Below, one piece after another: positions 1 through 12,200 of a stretch of DNA of 25,307 nt. Made by a program: the position numbers and the translations under genes. The notes under the pieces are model-generated. The model had not been told where the DNA came from. It did not search any database and saw nothing but the letters and a program-made list of their open reading frames with translations. Numbering within the stretch: position 1 is the stretch's first letter; each line of letters starts with the position of its first letter. Source of the stretch: Apostichopus parvimensis (Eukaryota; Echinodermata; Holothuroidea; Aspidochirotida; Stichopodidae); NCBI GenBank assembly GCA_000934455.1, contig KN886817.1, forward strand, positions 1 through 25,307. The letters run 5' to 3'.

Positions 1-256
1 GAAGAAGGGAAGGGAGCAGAGGAAAGAGGTGAGGAGAAAGATCCCAAGGAAGATGAAAAGGAAACAAGGGGGGAGGAGGAGGAGAAGGAGGCGGAGGAGG
101 AGAAGGAAGTTACTGAAATGAAGGAGATGTCTGTCGAGGCAGATAAGGAAGAGGTAGAGATTGGTGGTCTTATAGCCGGTCAGGTCTACCTCGTCTCTCT
201 CTTTACAAAGAGCCAGGAAGAGAAGGGGGAGGTGCACACAATCGAACAGAGCACAA
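1..256 (+). CDS. Exon 1 in window (5'-truncated): acidic insert and end of an FN3 domain
   Basis: The frame is open from base 1 and reads residues 1-85. The first 50 or so residues are almost only Glu, Lys, Asp and Gly (GAG/GAA/AAG codons, with GAG runs near 78-111). They are followed by FN3 strands E to G: VEIGGL, the F-strand pattern QVYLVSLF, and VHTIEQST. The exon ends at 256 with donor a|gtaagc, leaving phase 1 as all the following FN3 exons do. Reading through the donor meets TAA at 268. The 5' part of this domain and of the gene lies upstream of the window. Confidence 0.85.
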
Positions 257-3200
257 GTAAGCAGAAATAAAATAAACAGTTTTGTTTACAAGAAGCTGAA
301 GTCACTGAAATGAAACAACCAATTAGTGACTCTCTGCCAATTTATTCTAGTAAAACATTAATCTTCCATTTATTACCCTAGTAATCAACCTCCTTGCTAC
401 TTCTCAGATTAAGATTGATGCTAGATTGCATGTAAGCAGTAGGCTTTGAGACATCTGTACAGACATTATCTGCAGACTTAAAGACTGCAGACCATAAGAC
501 TGCAGACCATATATAGTAACAGACCATATATAGTAACAGACCATATATAGTAACAAGAGACCATATATAGTAACAAGAGTCCTGATAGTTGAAAAATGAA
601 AACATTATGATAAACAACGTTGTGTACATGTAGTTGTGTGATGGAAGATATCGACAATTTAACAAGCCACTTTAAAACCAGTTTACTATTAGTCAAACCC
701 TGGTTGATTAAAACTACAAGGAGTCTGTAAAATGTTGATTATTGGGACATACTGCATATGAAAGCCCTTTTTTAAATCTGTGGTAGTAATTTGAATGAAA
801 GAAATACCTCCCCAGATTGGGGGTGGGTGGGGAGATATTGGAAGGTATTAAATCCATAGACACTTTTTCCCTCAGAGAATAGAATTAAGTCTCTCTCAGT
901 TTTAATGGAACTGCAGGTCTTAATATACCGTATTGTAATTAATGGACTGGAAATGATCATATATACAATGATCACCTCTTGAGGTGAAACCTAGAAATAT
1001 AACTGAGCTCATAACTGTTAACATACTGTCATAAAAAAACCATATTCCCATTTCATAGTTGCTCTTCAACTAGCAAACACATGCTTTGAGCTATTAAAGC
1101 ATAATTATTTAGCATACCTGATGTCACCACATCTGTTGTTGTTATTTTGTTTTAGAGCCAGAAAAGGTCCAAGATTTGACAGCCAGTGTAGCCCAGACCA
1201 GCATCAATGTTGCCTGGAAGCCACCAGCTGTTGGTGGATGTACTGGGTTTGTGGCTACTTGCTCCTCCCAGAGCTCAACTGACACCTCCTCAGCTACAAC
1301 CACCAAAGAACTCCCTCTGGAGGAGACCTCTGTTATGTTTGATGACTTGAAGGAGAATGACGTCTACGAGATTGAAGTATTCACCATCAGCCGGAATCAG
1401 AAGAGCGACGGATGTAGCCAAAGTGTAACCATGGTTACCACAAAGAGTATGTTCACTTTTGGATACGTCACTTTCATCATTGTGTAATATGTTGCATACA
1501 TTCTTGAACTAAGTTTTATGCTATACAGATTAATTTGACACAGGAAAAAATGAGACTAAAATTTGCTTACCTCTCTTAGCATAATCATCAATAGCAGGAA
1601 TGTCAAAGGTCATACATGTAATAACATAGAAATAACACTCAGGGGAAACATGGAGGGGATGCTCTGTGATCGTTGAAGCCAAATATTTAGACTATATATT
1701 AGGTTTATAATTTCATTTACTAACAAGCTTATGTTATTCACTACTATTTGGGAAAGGAAATCATCTCAATATAGAAAAGAAAAATATACCACACTGTTTG
1801 TTGAAAACCATATCTCAATATCTTGTCCCTTATTCAAGCTGAGGTTGGTTGAATAGAAGAAACTTTGACTGGCTAACCCTTGATTCTTCCTCAGAGTTTA
1901 TCAGAGTAGGTGGTCTGTAATGTCATCAAATGTCAGCAAATGTACTTCAGAAACTTGAATATCCTAATTTCCTAATTATAATATTCTCCTTGATTTATCC
2001 TTGAAACCTGAATGCATTTGAAATGCTTCCTTAGCTGTCAATGTTCTCTGTATGTAGCATGTCATCAAAATGCAACTATTTGTAGCAATATATTTTTCCC
2101 TCTGTGACTAAGTGAGTTAAATATAATAAAGAAAAAGAAAACCATTTTCAGTTGAATTGCTATGATTACACTCTGTTGTTGCCAGATGCATTCACAAAAT
2201 ATCACCAAATTTGAATAATTCATATCTTTGCCATACATAGTGCTACCAGGATGTGGTTTTGACATAAAGGTGTAGAAAGTTGTGTAAAAGTAAGTTGGCC
2301 TGACGTTTCGATCCTAGCAGGATCTTCTTCAGAGGCTAAAATGTAGAAAGTTATCAGCATTTGTAAAGAGATCAACATCAGCCGCCCCCCTTTAACTGTC
2401 TGACCATGAAGAGCAGTTTTGTAATACCAGTTAAAAGAGAAGCATTAATGGGATATGCTCACTGGAAACTGATGTTTACAAGATTTAAGTTAACAGCATG
2501 AATGAGAGGTATATAGTAACAAGATGTTCAGTTGCTTTTGATATCATAAAAGGAATTTAGTGAGCTAACACTCGCACCAACCTTTCCATTCAGTCTATTG
2601 TAGAGCAATTGCAAATTAGGTCATGGACACCCCAGTGACTGAATTAACTCTGAATTGTGGGTAACTTAATATGGTTGTTGAGTACTTTCAAGTTGATGCA
2701 TCAAAAGCGTCTGGATTTTATACAAACAGTTGTACCAACTTGAGATGAAACAGTAAATAAACAGATGTATATAACATTTTTTATCATTACCTTGATGTTG
2801 AAGTGGCCAATTTTGGCTTTTTCTCAAATTTACTGGTTTATTGACAGTAAAGTTGATGTATTATGATTCTTTTCATTTGATAGAGCTTCCCCAAGCTCAA
2901 GATGCATGTATAATATCAAAAAGGAGCTCCATAACAGTATCATGGAAGAAACCAGACCATGATGACCTCACCGGCTATGAAATAAGCTGCTTTCACATCG
3001 GTAAGTTGGATAAGAAAGAAGGTTCCCTCGTGCCCACTGGTGACCAAATTGAAAATGCCACAAGTAAGGATATATCTAGAACCGATGGCGAAGCAGAGGC
3101 AGGAAAGGAGACGGACCGACCCGAGGAGGAGGAGGAGGGACCGAGAGGAGGAGCATCGAGGGATCCGTCAGAGAAGGACGAAGATGCCGTGGAATCTTCG

Positions 3201-6200
3201 TCGGAGTTAGGCTTGAAGAAAGAGGAAAACGGGGATAGTGGGGTCAGTTCGGAAGCTGACGAAGGGAAGAACTCAAGCCCCCAGAAAAACAAAAAGGAGA
3301 CGGCAGTCAAGAGCTACCAGGAGGAGGAGGAGGAGATGGTTTTTACGACGATAGTAGACGCCTACCAGACGGAGACCGTGATCAGTGGCCTGAAGAACTC
3401 GACTGAATACAGAGTCGAGATAACATCTCTCTGTGAGGAACAGAAAAGTGACGTGGTCATCCTGCAAACCAAGACAAAATCAAGTGAGATTGTGTTTGGA
3501 TTTTTGGGCAGTCTTTCTCTCGCTCGCTATTATGTAGTCCCAGATAGCACTTGACCTTTTCCATGTTTCTTCAACTTTGAATAACAGTTACTTTCCCTTC
3601 TTGCATATGTGTGGTGCAGGTATACAGGTGCACGACGTCTCTTGTGTTTTGCCGTTTATCCTCTCGGTAGTTGTAGAGCAGTAGTAGTAGTATACTGTAT
3701 CTTCTCTATAGTAACGCTTTACTTCTGTTTCATCTTTCATTTGTTTTCTTATTGTGATGTTACTCCTCCTCTGTGGATGACATAACCTTGTGAAACTATT
3801 AACACATATCTCAGGAATTTATGCAACGATTCTTAGAGTCACTGAAATCTGCTACGTTTGTCGTTCACATTATATCCTCTGGGTTGGTTTGTTTAATAAG
3901 GATTTGTCATCCCTTTGTTTTTGAAATCTACTGTCGGTTTCGCTCGGTAAAACATGTCAGTGATGATAATTGGAAGTTCAGATGTGTGTTTTACATATTA
4001 TTTGCTGTTGATCCCTTTTTGAAATGACAGCATTTGCTGGTTTTTTCTCCTGTCAAATAATCAGGGAAGGCAAACTGTCAGCAAAGTTTTAAACACCAGT
4101 TTTTAACATCATCAAAACATATAACATCACTTAATTTGTCTAGGTAACAGGTAATCTCTTCCAATTGGCTGTTACTAGGCAGTCTGCAAGTATCCTATTG
4201 AATTTCTAATACTACGTCCAGTGGCTCTGCATTTTAATGTTTTCATGTGTACTTTGGAAAATGCTTTAGTCTGAGGCAAAATTGACTGTAAAAAGAACTC
4301 AGTAAAACTTAGGAATCTAATGTTAGGTGTTGCTATAAGTTTAAACTCAGTTCATGATTCAGACATACTAGCACCCCACTTAAATTTGAACATGATTTCA
4401 TATTAGCAATTAGACAATTCTGTATTGTGTCAAGAAGAATCAAACAAATATTTTACACATAAACATGTGTAAAATAAAAAAAAATGATTATATTCAGTAA
4501 AACTTAAAAATTAAAAGTTAAAGTTACTATGATAAAGTTACTTATAGACTATGGACTGGTAGGGAATATACAAGCAGTTATTGGATTAGCCTTTAATATT
4601 ATGAAGCTACTTTGCATATATATGACATCTAGTAGAAACACCATGTATAGGAGGAAGTCTTGTGTATTATATAGTTTATATGTAATATATAGTATATATG
4701 GCATATATATAGTATATAGTGTATATATAGTATACATATATTTCATATATAGTATATAGTGTGTATTAATACCTGTAATGGGAGACAAGTTGTGTGTTCT
4801 GAGACACCTTATAACAGGTGTCCATGTTATATAATGTATTATAGTTATAACATGTGGTGTGATGTGAAAAGTATTTTGTGACAACTGCTCATAAAAAAAT
4901 GCTATGACGAATATGGCTAGGGCTTGTTGGTTCCATTAATATTGCCAAAATTGTATGAGTGAAATGTGAATATGTAAGCAACATTATAACAAGTATACAT
5001 AGATTTGAATTTACTGTATGCTGTTCTTTAGGTTTCTGGTATTAATGAGATCATGCAATCATCAGAATACATATACATATATCTTCAAACCAATTTATGA
5101 GTTCTGAACAAAGTCACCAAATGAAACGTTACCAATTATTCATCATGATATTTTTGCAGTAAATATTGAGAAATTAGAGCAAAGATGTTAAATGCAATAT
5201 AACTTCTGATGGTGTTTCTGACATAATGTGGAAAATGCAAACAGTTTAAGGAATGTATATCCTTACATCTCAACTTACTTGATGGAGTGCATAAGAATGA
5301 AGGAGGGAGGGGTGGGGTGGGGTGGGGTTGGGGGAGGGATTGGAGGGATTATGCATGGGGAAGAAAACCAGCAGTTGCTGGTCCCTTTTATTATTTGTCT
5401 TGTTCTGATTCTGTTTCTGATGTAATGTGGAAGATACAAACAGTTCAAGGAATGTATTACATCGCAACTTACTTGAGTGCAATTGATAGTTTTGGGGAGG
5501 GGGGGGGCGGTGGTGGGGTGGCGGTGGTGGGGTGGTGACTAGAGGCTGGGGAAGAAAATAAAACAATAGCTGGTACTTCTTTGATTCGTCTCATTCAGGA
5601 TCTCATTCAGAAAATTTGTAGGAAATGCTAGCGTTTACTGTCTTCTTTCTGCTTGATGTAGTTTATACATATTTCTTCGTCTTTAGAGATGTTTATTTCT
5701 CTGCTGCTTTTCCTATCTGGTAGCTACTGCTCTGTATTATATTGTCTTTGCTGAATATGCAAATAGTTTACCTCTCTTGTGTACAGTATACTCATTGCAT
5801 CTTTACATACCCTTTACTTTATATTTGTACTATGTAACCTTACCTGGAATACTGTGTATGTTTCTCTCTTGTTTCAAGATATCTTTCCATTGTTGTGTGT
5901 TAATACTATTTATTACCCTTGGCTGAAACTATTTCTCTGTGCAAGAAAACAAACTAATATTTAACCAATTCTTGGGTGCCTTGGCACATTTTGAATGAAC
6001 CTAGATTGGTTATAGTGTGTCGTTGAAAAGTTTGTTAAGGTGTGCCTCATGTTTCAACACAAGAGAATGTTAAAAAACAAACCTTATCCCTTGAGAAGAA
6101 ACAAACTAGACCCGGAATCAGAACCTTCTCTTGCTATCCTGGCTTCCCTACAATGTCTTAACTGCAAGAAAATTTCATTAACAAGGGTTTAAAAACATGA

Positions 6201-9200
6201 AATGTATATAATAGCATCCTCTTGTCAAGTTCAAGTCATGTTCACAGTGGCAAAAATAAACTTAAGGCCAGAGACTGAACGATCTGGAAAACTAATACCA
6301 AAGAACCTCCCTAGATGCCTGAGGAAAATACGTCAGGAGACATTGTTTAATTCTTAGTAGTGCCCAGCCAGTCAACTAATCACAAATACGCTTCCTATTA
6401 AAAGAGACATAAACTGCAGCAAAAATAAATCGATTGCATAATTGGTTGCTGCATGATAGTTAAAAATGCTAAAGTGTAGAAAATACCACATGGCCTATGG
6501 TAACACTCAATTGATGCCAGGTTCCACTAAAAAGGCTGTGAACCAGGACCAGATTTCACAGACCCCTCAGTCAGGAAGAGAATTTTTAATTGCAGTCTGG
6601 TCTGTTGATGTGATACTATTATGTATAAGGATTTGTGCCAACCTATCAAGTACAGATAATTGTAAAAAAAGGACTTGTATAGAGAACATCAGAGTGTTGT
6701 ATTTACGAGTATGCAACACTTTTCTCAGATTGGTAAGCATTTTTAACACCTGTAAAGCTGGTTAAGAGAGGATCATGCAGCGGTTATCATCATTTTGGTT
6801 TGAGAAACAGCATGAATGGCCAAGAAAGGCAAATTCTATTCTGTTTTACTTGTTTGAAAAGTAACAGCTGGTAGGACTGAAATGGAGGGTACTGTGTATA
6901 TATAGCAGAAGACTAATGTATTGTCAGCCCACATACGGGTGTTTTGATGTAACTGAAAACCCACTATATCGTTGACCACTAGGTTTGAACTTTTTTGTTC
7001 AGTTTGATATTTATTTTGCCTAAAATTGTACATTTCTAGAGCCTCCTCCTATCCTGTCCACGGAGCAGAAGGCTACAGACAAGGAGATTGTGGTCACTTG
7101 GTCTACACCTCCATTGGATTTTAACGGCTACAAGGTGGTCTGTTACAAAGTACCGGCTGCATCTCAAACTGATTCCGAGGATGATGCTGGAGGAGATGAA
7201 GATAAACAGGAGAAAGAAGAAACAAGAAAGCAGAAAGACGATGAAGCAATGAATCTGGCCGAGAAGAAGAAAGTAGCCGATAAAACCTTGGCTCCAGAAG
7301 CGACAGAGGTGGCATTTGAGCAATTGGAGAGTGACACCATGTACTTCATCGAAATGTTCACCGTACACGGAGAGATTGAAAATGAGGCCGCTGAGGTGAC
7401 CATCAGAACAGAGAAAACAGCAAGTAAGTGATAATAATAATTATGAGTAATATTTACATAGCGCATAATCAGCGAAGCTGCTCAAAGCGCTTTACAAATG
7501 TTAAACCTAAAAACAAATAGTAACAAAAGTATTAAATATATAGAACCAATAAGGCATAAAATGTAAAAGCCTAAAGCAACAATATAACAAACACCCGTAC
7601 TAAACGATAATAAAAAATATTAAAAAAAAAAAACCCAAAACACATGTAGTCCAAAACAAATTCAAAAGTATGTAAATAGTAAAATAGATTAAATCATAGT
7701 CAATGTTTAAATATAAATAAGTATGAGAAACTATAGTACAGTAAGACAATTATTGTAAAAGCCTAAACAGATAGTAATAAACACCCAATACTAAATGATA
7801 ATAAATAGAACCCTCAACGTAGTAAAACAAATAAAAAATAAAATAACTAAATTTAAACAAACAATGTTAAGAATTAAGTAAATAGTTCCAAACTTAGTAT
7901 TAATGCATAATACAAGTTAAAACACAGTCAATTACACAGTAAAAGTGAGTCTAAAATAATATGTTTTCAAAGCAGTTTTAAAAGTGGTAAGAGAACTGCA
8001 TACACGCACAGAGTTCGATAAGGCGTTCCATAATCTGGGAGCGCTGACTGAGAAGGCTCTGTCCCCTGATCCCTGGTTGATGTCTAACCTTTTATAAGCT
8101 TTATTTGATACAGAAGCATAGAGGGGAATATCACATTGATAGGGAAACACTCCTCGCAAAGATTGTTTGTAAATCTGAATATCTACCAGTCTGATGAGAT
8201 AAAGCTGTAACGACTGTGTAAAATAGTTAAAACAACCGAAGGTTACCCGTTTGCATACAAGGTACTTTCCCACCAAGATTATTGATGTTTTTTAAGAAGA
8301 TAGTAGGAGGGTCTATAATTAATTGTATTCACTATTTGCTTTGATTTTGTGTTAAATTGTGCATCAATTTTCAAAGTTCTTGTTCTAACTGTCAAATGCA
8401 TGCATATCCTTGCCCCCTCTACTAACAAGTCTAGTCCACAGGTAAACCCCCTACATCATCACCTGTGCTCTTACTTCTTCTTCTACTGTAGCCTCATAGT
8501 CTTATAGTCATCATGCTTTTTAGTCTTCTCCTGCCTTCTCCGTCAAATAGTCTGCCTCCCAAGCTGTTCTCAATAAATGTCAATATTTTCCTAATCATAA
8601 TTAGAACCTCTTCAAGTGGTTGACCTTTCGTGGGAAGCCGATGCCAGTTCTCTGACCGTATCATGGAAGCAACCTGACATGGAGGTCTCAGGGTATTTGG
8701 TCAACATAGTCTTGCCAACAAATCCATCAGAACTAGTGGTTGACGACCCTTCATCTCTGGATAGCGATCAAACGGACAGTGAGGGCAAAGACGAAGGACC
8801 GAGAGAGGTGGAGAAGGAGGGGAGCAAGGACACTCTGCCCTGCGAGAGGATCTGCCGTGACGGAGAGACGGGGGAACTCGTCGAGTGTTTGGTGAAGGGA
8901 GAGGTACTTGAGACACGACGATTGGAGGCAAATCAGACATCGACCATCTTTGGAGGTTTGCAGACAAAGACTGTCTTTGCAGTTCATGTAGCCTCCATCC
9001 TTGGAGACCAGGAGAGTGATTGGGTTCACTTTGTTGGTAAAACTTCACCAGTAGATGGTGAGTGCTTATATCCATCTATAAGATGCACTATTAGTTAGGA
9101 GGACTGTCTTACACTTCATCTGTGCATTACATTTATTTACTGGCTTTGCAGGAGTAAATTAATAACTATGGCATGGTAAAATAGTCAAATTCCAAACAGA

Positions 9201-12200
9201 TGCATAACAGTGCTCTACGCAGAATCCATAGCATTTTATTAGAGACGCACTTTAGAGTCTTCCACAAAAGATAAAAGTTTCACACCAAATTATTTCCTGC
9301 TTCAGGAAATCAGCTTTAAGGGTACATATAAAATGAACAGAAGAAAATAATCTTGATATCCTAGTGAAAGTTTCCTACGTCCCATGGTTTTAAGATATGT
9401 TTGTTTGAAGTTTATACATTTTGTACTAAAAGTGAATTTGAAGCAATCAAGTGTGATGTCATGATGCACAACTATAACAAAATATGTTGTTTTCCTTCAA
9501 AATTTCTGAATTCAGTTTCTATTTTAAAAGTCAACACTGGATGCGTCAGAGTATGAATATACTCATGTTTCTTGGTTTAATATAAGCAATACAACTAACT
9601 TAGAATGTGAAGTTATATCCAGTCCAAGGCCAAATATTAGAATGAAAAATAAATGGGGAAAATGAGCATTCTTTGTCCACTTACATATATCACACCTCAT
9701 TATTCCAAGTTCCCAATACTGGTACAAAATGTGTCAAATTTAACCAGCCGTACATGAAAATCAGGATGTAGGGTTATTGTATGCAAGCTGAAAAGAATAC
9801 TTAGAGGAAGTTCAATTTTTTTATAGACCAAAAGTAAATTCAACCCTGAACTATTCTTTTAATGTTCCTCATGGATGACAAATATTTTCAGTGAGTTTGA
9901 TTGTTTAAAGAAAACTTAATTTGCAGGATTTGGAGAGATACCCAGCTTTAGTTATCCTGCTACAAGTTTATCTGGACCACATGGCGTAAAGGGCTGATGC
10001 ATTTCATTGTCTTTGTTTACCTTCAGGTTTACTTCCTGTCGTTGACCTGACAGCAACTTCTACCAAGGAGTCAATAACTCTGGCCTGGAGCCCTCCAGAC
10101 GGTATTGCAACAGGGTATCGAATAAAATGCACCATGTCCGATGTCGAAAAAGAAAATGAAAGTGAGTCAAAACAGGAAGAAACCGAAGAAAATACCAAAC
10201 CACCTGCACAGGAAGAGGAGAAGAATAAAGAAATGTCTGATGACAAGGATGAAGAAATTAAGGACTCAACGAAACACGATAATGATGATGAATCAAAAGA
10301 GAAGAAGAGTAAGGAAGCAGACCAATCAGATACCGAAGCTGCAGAGAACGTCAACCAATCAGGGGACACAAATAATGCAGTTGACCAATCAGAGAGGGAC
10401 ACGTCGGAACAGAGTGATTTAATTGATGTAGGAGTAGAAGCCTCCTCGTACCAGATTGATGGATTGTCTCCTTGCCAGGAGTACTTGATTCAAGTCTGGA
10501 CTCTTAACGGAGACTTTCTCAGCGATCCAGCTGAAACAAAGATTAAGACAAGTGAGTGACCATTCAATGTTCTTTACCAAGGATTATGAAGGAGATAATA
10601 AATGTAATGTTTAAAATATGTTTGGGAAGTTAGAAAAGAAATTCTTTCTGTGATAGTCTCACAGACAATTTCAGAAAGGTTTTCAGGTCATTTGCAATGT
10701 CAGTCTCTGTCATAAAGTGAAAGTCAAAAGTGAAGCTGTTATAGGAAGTTAGTACTGTACAGTGTCTTTTGTGTTACTTGCAATGTATGTGTATGCTATT
10801 TGCTTTTACTTATATATGAAGTATATTTATAAGTTATACAAAATACCAAAGAAACCATGCAATTTATGATGAGAACCTTCTCATTTCACTGTTAACTTTA
10901 CAGCTTTTCTTCAGAATTAAGATTCCATGCATACTAAATATTCACCTCTTGCATAAGCTGCAGTTCAGTGTTTTTATCTGTGGCTATTTATTCTAAAAAT
11001 ATTCTAATTGACCACCAGAAACTAAAAGAGATTCTTAACTTTAGGAAAAGCTTAGTTACAAAATTTTTTGTCAGCAATTGTCCAAATATGACCTGAAAAA
11101 GAATACATCAGTGTTATAAAACACTGCTACTGATATGAAATACTGTACTTGAAACAACGGAGTCGAAAGACTGCAAAATATAACATGAATAATGAAAACC
11201 TCCTCGGTTACGTGATCCGAAATTAATAGGATATGGAAGGGCCTAGGAAGCATCCAAAATCCTACCACACACCTGTGATATGCCTCACACTGGGAAATGT
11301 TTAACGTTGAAACTTCGCTTCGAACACATGTGACACAATTGAACAAAGCATGAACACGAGGGTTAATAACTCTTCTATCGTTATTTCCCCTCTGTTGTTA
11401 AATGTCAAATACTACCATAACACCCTTAGTAGCTCCATAAATCTACTATTTCCAATACCTTTAACCTGCCAATTGTTGTGTCGTGCAGCCGGTTTACAAC
11501 CGTGAATTTTCCCAGACTTATCAACAACCCTGCTACTCCAAGAACCATTAGTAGCCCACACAACATCACCACGCTGTTCCGTTCAGTGCCTTCAACATGT
11601 TACGTAACTTGACATAGGATTAAACTTGTCAGCCGTGACCTTTCTTACATGCACTGACCGGGTGCACCCAACATAAAAAACTGCTGCAACAATGATTTTC
11701 TGTTTTATTCTTCAGTCGGAGACTGGACGGTTCAGGTGTTGATGCACGACGACACCCCTAATGAGCAGAGTGCACTTCTGTATCTGAGTATCATTGGAAG
11801 TTCTTCATCTGAAGATAATATTATCCTGTCTAAGGAAAGTGATCCTCTGAAAATAGGAGAAAGTTCCATCCAGGTTTGTTCTACACTTCTGTCTGGCCAT
11901 ATTTCGCCCCGTTACCTCTGAACTTCTTTACCTCTTGGTCAATCTCTCTTGGGAAATATAGGCCTTAAAGAGCGGTACTAGCAGATTGTTTAGTGCATGT
12001 GCTGGTGTCTGTTTGTAGAAGCCAGGACTTTCAAATGTGTTCAAAGCATTCGTCTCTTAGTTTTATTTTAGGAGGTCTTGAGTGATATTGAGGGAGTGTT
12101 ACAATGAATGGAAACTTGAAAAAACCAATAGCTGCTCTGTTTTAGGTTTATGCTCACACCAAAGATATTTCTGAAATATAGTACCATGTCTTCAGTGTAG

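Larger units (their letters stand above)
1447..2883 (+). other. Intron; contains the hammerhead-like insertion
   Basis: AT-rich intron of about 1.4 kb. The only structured element I can see is the short insertion at 2271-2352. No coding-like stretch was found on either strand. Confidence 0.75.
3484..7039 (+). other. Large intron with simple repeats, hairpins and a G-rich duplication
   Basis: At 3.5 kb this is the largest intron. It holds a perfect inverted repeat (4449-4476), a TA/TAGTA-rich tract (4663-4770), adjacent hairpins (4803-4854) and a duplicated G-rich unit (5213-5605). Open frames at 3821, 4529, 5779 and 6466 lack coding character and I do not call them genes. The phases of the flanking exons agree, so no exon needs to be hidden here. 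Confidence 0.75.
7424..8604 (+). other. Intron largely made of a retrotransposon tail
   Basis: Most of this intron (about 7427-8280) is a minus-strand non-LTR retrotransposon fragment, described separately. The last 320 bases are T/C-rich intron sequence leading to the acceptor aatcataattag at 8604, with nothing else recognisable. Confidence 0.75.

Noticed and set aside
4529-4884. Tyr/Ile-rich frames on both strands
   Set aside because: Artefacts of the TA/TAGTA tract.
5228-5566. Gly-rich and Pro-rich frames
   Set aside because: Generated by the G-runs in the duplicated intronic unit.
6466-6765. 99-codon plus-strand frame in the large intron
   Set aside because: No domain, no matching splice sites in phase, and an equally long antisense frame; probably chance.
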